NCBI GenBank assembly: GCA_030159075.1
Contig: BROG01000470.1
Location: 433,001-497,000 of the forward strand
Length of the DNA stretch: 64,000 bases
DNA from: Atrina japonica
Taxonomy: Eukaryota > Mollusca > Bivalvia > Pterioida > Pinnidae
Reading direction: 5' to 3'
Both the position numbers and the translations under genes were made by a program. The notes beneath the pieces were generated by a model. That model searched no databases, was not told the origin of the DNA, and saw only the letters and a program-made list of their open reading frames with translations. Position 1 is the first letter of the stretch, and each line of letters starts with the position of its first letter. Below, in pieces: positions 58,399-64,000 of this stretch.

Positions 58399-58657
58399 AC
58401 TAATAAGGGAAATGTATTGTATATCTCCTGACATAAAGTCCTTGATAGACCTGATCACAAGATCAATATTATTTAAATCTCTACTTCAAAGAAATTTTAC
58501 ACATGTTTTAATAAGTGATGACACGGGTGAAATCCTGTGTAACCTGCGTGTTGTGTTAATTATGAAGTGATTACAACTGTGCAGAGTTATTAGGATAAGT
58601 CAATTTAACAATGAACTGGCAATTATGGGATTTATAAAAGGGTGAAAACTTCCAAAT

Positions 58658-58750
58658 CAGATCCTGTGTATCATATGGGACTCTAGATCAGATCCTCTGT
58701 ATCATATGGGACTCTAGATCAGATCCTCTGTATCATATGGGACTCTGGAT
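58658..58750. repeat. 31-bp tandem repeat, three units
   Basis: Unit 'cagatcctctgtatcatatg' plus 'ggactctagat', three times with two or three substitutions. Intronic. Confidence 0.9.
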
Positions 58751-59750
58751 TGCAAGTCTGTCATGCTCCACTGTAATCTCAGGCGTCAAATATGCGTAAA
58801 CTTGGGTTAATGAGAATCCCATCAGAGTTGTTTAATGACGCTATTTTCAAGGAATACTGGACATTCTTATGGATAAAATAATTAATTTTAAATTTTTTCT
58901 TGCAAATTGGTCAGCAAAATGTTCAGACAGAGTAAATGGATTTCGTTGATTTCAATATTTATTTTAAAAATAGAGTTATGTTGTGCTCTAGTGACTGTAG
59001 TGGGTACATGATGATGATGATGTAAACTCTAGAACAAGCAGAAGATGTCATGAAAGAAAATGAAAGAGGCTGTCATCTTCTAAAACACCAAATTAAAGTC
59101 ACCAGTTTTATCATCTCGAAACGAGTCCTAGGTTCTATGAGTGTAAAGCTACAAGGTATAAACAGCACAAAAGCAGAATACAGTTACAATCTAGTGTATC
59201 AGTGATAGATATGAATAAATGAAGATTTATGGTAAGCATTTTAGTCTACAATGCACATTGATTACTAAGAACATCAGACTTAAAGCATACTGTTCATGTA
59301 CAGCCAAATGCTAAGTACTGCACTGGTGCAAAGGCACAAATTTGATACTGCTTGCAAGCTTTAAAGCTGGGCTGATCCAAAAACACTCAACTATTTCTAA
59401 CAAATCGTTGACCATTAACAAACACACGACATTCCGCTACTCTCTGTTACCTGTCACTGTTTTAATTTTCCTTCCTCAGTGTGGATCATCACAAATTTGA
59501 GTGTATATCATATCTTGTGATAATATGGGAAAAAGGGAAGTAAGAGGGTTTTATTTAATTTAAATATGTGTACCTTTGAATTTGTGTTTTTCCCTTTCCC
59601 CATTATACCTTAGTGTAGTCTAAATTAATTCATTTCTTCAGGTTTCAATTATTTTAAACTGAAAAAAAAAATGGCCTTTAAGACCTACACTTCCTAAAAA
59701 TGCATCCACCCTTGCCCTCCCGCCAATTTAAATGGCATAGCCTGACTTAC
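58751..59750. other. Intron sequence
   Basis: About 1 kb, no recognised element. 'gatgatgatga' at 59010 is a short run. Confidence 0.4.
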
Positions 59751-59839
59751 GACACATCAGGGCCTTTCAAACAAAGATTGATGAGGTAAGCAGTCCCAAA
59801 AACAGCTCCTCCTCCTATGGCAATGAACAAAGGAAACAA
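59751..59839 (-). CDS. NDUFA4: NDUFA4, alternative exon 2, version a
   Basis: 89 bp between acceptor 'catatttcag' and donor GTAAGTC. It reads LFPLFIAIGGGAVFGTAYLI, then NLCLKGPDV and a split Ser codon. It is closer to the canonical family sequence in the helix start (PLFxxIGxG) than version b. The first exon, expected to encode a short Lys/His-rich N-terminus ending in phase 0, was not found up to 64000; it may lie beyond the window. Confidence 0.85.
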
Positions 59840-60884
59840 CTGAAATATGAACAGACATATTTGAGTTCTGTAATGTGGCCAACTGAAATCTGATAAAATA
59901 CATGTATATTAAAATTGTATTTTCATTGTACTAAGCAACTAAGATCAGTGGCAAAATAAACCAATACATCAAAGTCCTGCTTCTAGTGCACCAGCGGATT
60001 AAACCAGCTGAAATATAAACATACATATTGTAACGTTCCTTTTTGCTGAATTTGGGTTTACATTTTGGGGTGTAGTACCCCCTCTCTTATGTGCATATGA
60101 GTCGGATCTTAAATAACACATGCAAACTCACACTGGTAAAAAAAATCCAATATCCAATTATCCATAGACACACACAGTTATACAGCCAACTCCAGTAAAA
60201 GGACTGCACATATTGACACAAATTATATATGATGAAAATGGATTTACATTTTGTACATATGTATTGTGCATTTCTTCGATCATTCTAGACATAATTTAAA
60301 TCCAAAAAACAAATTAAAATCCAGCTATAATGAGGTATAAATCTATCTTCCACTTGGTTTTAAGTGGATCCAACTATATATATGACCAAGGGCACTGATA
60401 AAAAATTGTTTGGTTGATGTTGCCTGTCCATACCTTCCAGGTGTGGGTAAGTAGGTAGGCATTTTTTTTTTCAAGAAAAGGAAATCTAACAAGGCAAGAA
60501 TAGTATGCTTTAATACCTGCCTCATTCTCTGTAAACATTTTTAATACAATGTAAATTCTGTATATATATATATATATATATATTTAATGTGACTGAAGAA
60601 AGATTGGTATGTGTATCCATGGTGTATTATAAGCTCACCTGGTCTAGGAAGGAGTTCCAAGTTTGTAGTTCAAGCATGGAAATGATATTTTAAAGAAACG
60701 AGTAAATATAGATTGGTTGATGAAACTGGACCCCCCCCAAAAAAAAAAAAAAAATCTTGATACAAAAAACTGAAAAGAAAGTAATTTGGGTGGCAGCATT
60801 TTGGATGGATAGGCAGGCAACATCAAACAATTGAAATTTTATTTTAGGCCCAATTTAGACTCAGATTGTATATTTTGGGTGGCT
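59840..60884. other. Upstream NDUFA4 intron or flank
   Basis: AT-rich, with short (TA) at 60560-60583, an A/C run at 60731-60753 and no recognised exon. Confidence 0.4.
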
Positions 60885-61150
60885 GGCAGGAATTTTCCAC
60901 TCTATAATAGGAAGTAAGAGTACTACATGTACATGTAAGACCTCATTTGGAATTCCCAACACAAACGAAAAATCAATAAAATCATCTTTCCCAATCTGCA
61001 GTCAAAATTTCCACATGTGAGGTCAAATGACAATAAATTTGACAAGAATCTTGTATTTTCAAACACTTTTGAACATTTTTAGATTTCCTAATTTCAATAA
61101 AATGTTGCTAAAATTTCCAGTTCAAAAGGTCCAGTGCCCATTCCAAAAAG
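60885..61150 (+). repeat. Dispersed repeat family R5, copy 2
   Basis: 'ggaattttccactctataat', 'agatttcctaatttcaataa' and 'ttccaaaaagaatctctg' parallel 53670-53910. Confidence 0.5.
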
Positions 61151-61221
61151 AATCTCTGGCTGGACTGATCACATGCTGTTCCTAACTTTTCTACCATCAC
61201 TAATATTTACATTCTGTTAAC

Positions 61222-61599
61222 CAGGGTTCACACCACCAAGTGCCATTTTAGCAAAATGCTAAAAATATTATAAATTGGCTCAAAAATAATGCTTCTGGCT
61301 TAATGTTTTGCTCAAATAAAATCATTGGTAATTGTTTGACAATCCGGGGAAAATCCGTCCTGAGGCAATATATTGGTAAGATACAGACTTTGAGCATACC
61401 CAAAGACAGCGATTGTGATTTGTACAGGCAGTTATATAATATAGCAATGATGAAGAAATGGAATTAGTTTTAAAATGATTAATAGCCTTGGATACTTCTT
61501 GTTTATTCATTTTGCTCAATGCAATTTTATTTGGCTCAAAAAATTATTCATTTTGCTAATTTTTTGGCTCATAAATTTGAAATATTGGTGTGAACCCTG
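61222..61599. mobile_element. Non-autonomous hAT-like element with 6-bp target duplication
   Basis: Perfect 14-bp inverted ends CAGGGTTCACACCA (61222-61235, 61586-61599). GTTAAC flanks both sides (61216-61221, 61600-61605). 378 bp, repeated 'ttttgctcaa / ggctcaaaa' motifs inside, no coding capacity. CAGGGTTC is a classical hAT terminus. Confidence 0.8.
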
Positions 61600-62023
61600 G
61601 TTAACCCTCATCCTGCCAAACATGAATATACATTTTGTATACAAATTCATGTATATAACACTTGTTTTTTGAACTGTCATTGCCAAGCATGCATATTATA
61701 TGGCTTCATGTTCAATTGCATAGTCATTATTGGTATCAATGAGGTCTTGTTTTTTTTTCCTTACATTTGTAAAATAATCATTTTTGTTCTGACAGTTTCA
61801 AAAACCCAATGTTTTAAGTGTGTAGACCGTTATTTCATAACAGAGACAATTTTATGTGAGTATATTACTGTTTTCTTTTTAACTTTCCTTGTGCCAATTG
61901 ATAATGTTTTGATACGGTTTTGGTAACATTTGTAACGTGTGTTCAAATGAAAGTGGGCAGACAGCAGTTCTGGAATTTTGTATTTAGAATAAGTGTGTAA
62001 GTATAAAAAACAAATCTGTTTGT

Positions 62024-62260
62024 TTAAGACAATTTCTGGGAAAAATAGAATTATCTGGTCAGTGACTTTTTATACTTTTTCATGTTACTTCTGTCATAGT
62101 ATGTTACCTGGGAAATGAGTTGGATAAGACTGCAAACAATGATTTTTACTCGGATCCTGATGACTAATGAAAACACTACCCAGGTAATGTTCTTTGCCAG
62201 ATGTAACATGAAAAAGTCACTGGCTAGAACATTTTTATTTTTTATCAGAAATTGTCTTAA
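62024..62260. mobile_element. Foldback element bounded by TTAA
   Basis: TTAAGACAATTTCTG at 62024-62038 and its exact complement at 62246-62260. The arms continue to pair inward ('cagtgactttt...catgttac' against 'gtaacatgaaaaagtcactg'). 237 bp including both TTAA. Confidence 0.7.
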
Positions 62261-62346
62261 CCCTTTCAACCCCAAGTGTCTAGATGGTATGCTCTTTTCT
62301 GTTGTTTAGACTGGTCTATTATGGCCTGCAGGGTGTAAAGGGTTAA
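62257..62346. mobile_element. Miniature piggyBac-like element
   Basis: TTAACCCTTT at the left and AAAGGGTTAA at the right, 90 bp in all. A TTAA target and CCC termini are piggyBac hallmarks. Its left TTAA is also the right TTAA of the foldback element. Confidence 0.6.
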
Positions 62347-62843
62347 AAAAAAAAACAAACAAAACAAAAGACCCGATATTGTCCTGAATTGGCCTGACTG
62401 GGTTCTATGTACATTGAACAGGAAAACAATATAACAAGTTGTGATTTTATGAAACTTCAGGATAAGAACTACACATATGACCAATAATTTGTATGATTTT
62501 TTCCATACCACAACTTTATTATACTATTTTTCTGTCAGGTCAATTCAGGATAAAATCAGGTCTATAGTAAGTATCTGCTAACCGGAAAGTAAAGTACTAA
62601 ACTATTCCAGAAGAGATTGTAACTAGAAGCTTTGTGAACGTCATAGGTCCCTCATGGAAAATAACGAAAAGATTGAGGTTTGTTCTCGTTTAAGAATTGC
62701 AAAAGACTATGTACAGATAATCACTATTCAAGCTGTACCAATCGTTCGTTTGGTGAAAATACGTAGATAAACAAGGAACTACAGTCCGAGTCGGCAGTGA
62801 CCCCCCAAAACGCACTCCTTTCCGTTGTAAAATCTATATAACC

Positions 62844-63070
62844 TGGTGGGGTGGAGTCTTGTGAACCCTTTTTTGACCTGGGCGAGTTTAAATTTTAGGT
62901 GATAAAGCATAACATTAAAATTACACTGACCAGAGTAATCATTCCTACTTGTCACTATACATAAGAGAGTATCCAGTGAGGAATAAAAAGTTTTTCCTGT
63001 GCACCTTGTCATAACCGCAAAGTCAGTAGAATCATCTGTATGATAATCAAAATGTTACTCCACCCCACCA
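62844..63070. mobile_element. MITE with 14-bp inverted ends (family R4, copy 2)
   Basis: TGGTGGGGTGGAGT at 62844-62857 and its exact complement at 63057-63070. The interior includes 'aaaattacactgaccagagt' and 'atcatctgtatgataatc', shared with 30510-30670, where the ends are lost. No target duplication was identified. Confidence 0.65.
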
Positions 63071-63118
63071 TCTTATGTGAATCAGACAATACCTCCTCAT
63101 TACAGAGGGCAATCTACG

Positions 63119-63584
63119 GTAGGGGTAAATACCGAAATGTACCACAAAATTGTCAAGATGAAGGGTAAAACTACTAAAATGTATGCTATTTTGAGACAAC
63201 AGACACAATTTTATTTACCTGAATTAATATGGCTTGCATTTCACAGCAAAGTGTATGGTCAATATTGGGTTATTGCATAAATATAATAAAACTATTAAAA
63301 GATTTGGGTTTGGTATTAATCCAGCTGTGTAAAAATATGTTAGCCATATATACTATACATTTTGGTGTTTTATGTACATTTTGTTATTTCAACATTCATG
63401 TACATTTCGGTAAATTTCCGCTATTATAGTTTATACTCCAATATTTTGATTAGATATTAATTTAGGTAAATAAAAATGTGTATATAGTCTCAAAATAGCA
63501 TACATTGTAGTAGTTTTACCCTCCAATTTGACCTTTTTGTGATACATTTCATTATTTCATGTACATTTCGGCATTTACTCCTAC
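63119..63584. mobile_element. Foldback element with arms of about 110 bp
   Basis: 63119-63142 pairs with 63561-63584 (22 of 24), and 63153-63197 pairs with 63487-63531 ('gggtaaaactac', 'atgtatgctattttgagac'). The loop is about 290 bp. Non-coding. Confidence 0.65.
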
Positions 63585-63605
63585 CCGGCAATCTATGTAA
63601 ATTTA

Positions 63606-64000
63606 CGAACAGAATTTCAGGTTCTTATCAGGCTAACTCAGTAACTGCCATAACGAAAATAATTGTTTTACGGATGCATAAAAACAAGACATGGTTAATG
63701 CCAATAATGGCTATGCAAGCGAATGTGAAGTAAACACTGCATTTACTTCAGTTTAAGTAGGCCTTCTTTAAAACCAGTGCAGAATTTCGGCCTGGCTATG
63801 CAGCGTATCGCCGCCTGTAGATGTTCATCGCGATCAAATGAGATGCTATTAAAAACCATTGACAGAAGTTATTCCCATGTGATTACCCCGTATTGGTGTT
63901 TTAAATCCTTCATTCTCATTCCCCTCATCCAATTTTTTGGCTTCATGAAATCTAGATTTAGATCGCCACCCATCGTGAAGTTAGTTCAATGTCAAGGTGC
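63606..64000. other. Unassigned end of window
   Basis: No exon or element recognised; slightly GC-richer than the neighbourhood. Confidence 0.35.

Noticed and set aside
60644..60826. Candidate NDUFA4 first exon on the minus strand (…SFLDQ before GTGAGC)
   Set aside because: Lacks the short Lys/His-rich N-terminus expected and lies at the start of a repeat-like segment.

Overview
The window looks like nuclear DNA of a bivalve mollusc. It is AT-rich, exons are small with GT-AG introns, and gene density is low. Dispersed repeats dominate, including tRNA-derived SINEs with bivalve-type tails and reverse-transcriptase (RT) relics of a Penelope-like kind. The gene content fits: a coiled-coil C1q protein, a Mab-21/cGAS-like protein and a secreted Kazal inhibitor are all families expanded in bivalves. 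No species is assigned. Nothing bacterial (operons, ribosome binding sites, CRISPR) is present.

Layout: 1-2.3 kb, RT relics and a (TA)n array. 3.2-5.45 kb (minus), a two-exon secreted C1q-domain gene whose intron holds an RT relic. 5.6-8 kb, a MITE with 28-bp perfect inverted termini, three copies of a G-rich element, a degenerate minisatellite and two (TA)n arrays. 8.1-11.6 kb, a 3.4-kb inverted-repeat structure. 13.9-17.5 kb (plus), three phase-compatible exons of an unrecognised gene, then a double-hotdog thioesterase-like exon. 20.5-23.1 kb (minus), a decayed LTR retrotransposon with gag zinc knuckle, protease and primer-binding site. 24.2-26.3 kb (minus), an intact 718-residue Mab-21/cGAS-like gene. 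27.2-29.6 kb, two RT copies in inverted orientation, one of them A-to-G hypermutated. 31.2-34.8 kb, LINE endonuclease, RT and SINE relics. 35.0-38.3 kb (minus), a three-exon Kazal-type inhibitor gene that simple ORF finding misses. 39-50 kb, RT relics (several inverted), SINEs and long non-coding bivalve repeats. 51.5-59.8 kb (minus), NDUFA4 (cytochrome c oxidase associated), with a duplicated exon 2 in two alternative versions and its first exon not found. 58-63.6 kb, several clean non-autonomous DNA transposons with recognisable target duplications.

The strongest observations are: (1) about 60 sense-strand A-to-G changes in the RT copy at 27.24-27.97 kb relative to its inverted partner 0.9 kb away, the pattern expected from ADAR-type editing of a hairpin; (2) two 89-bp, same-phase, homologous NDUFA4 exons that cannot both be included without a frameshift, implying mutually exclusive splicing; (3) the reconstructed Kazal gene. 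The genes belong to unrelated pathways; the C1q, Mab-21-like and Kazal proteins are all plausibly immune or defence related, but nothing in the sequence shows that they act together.
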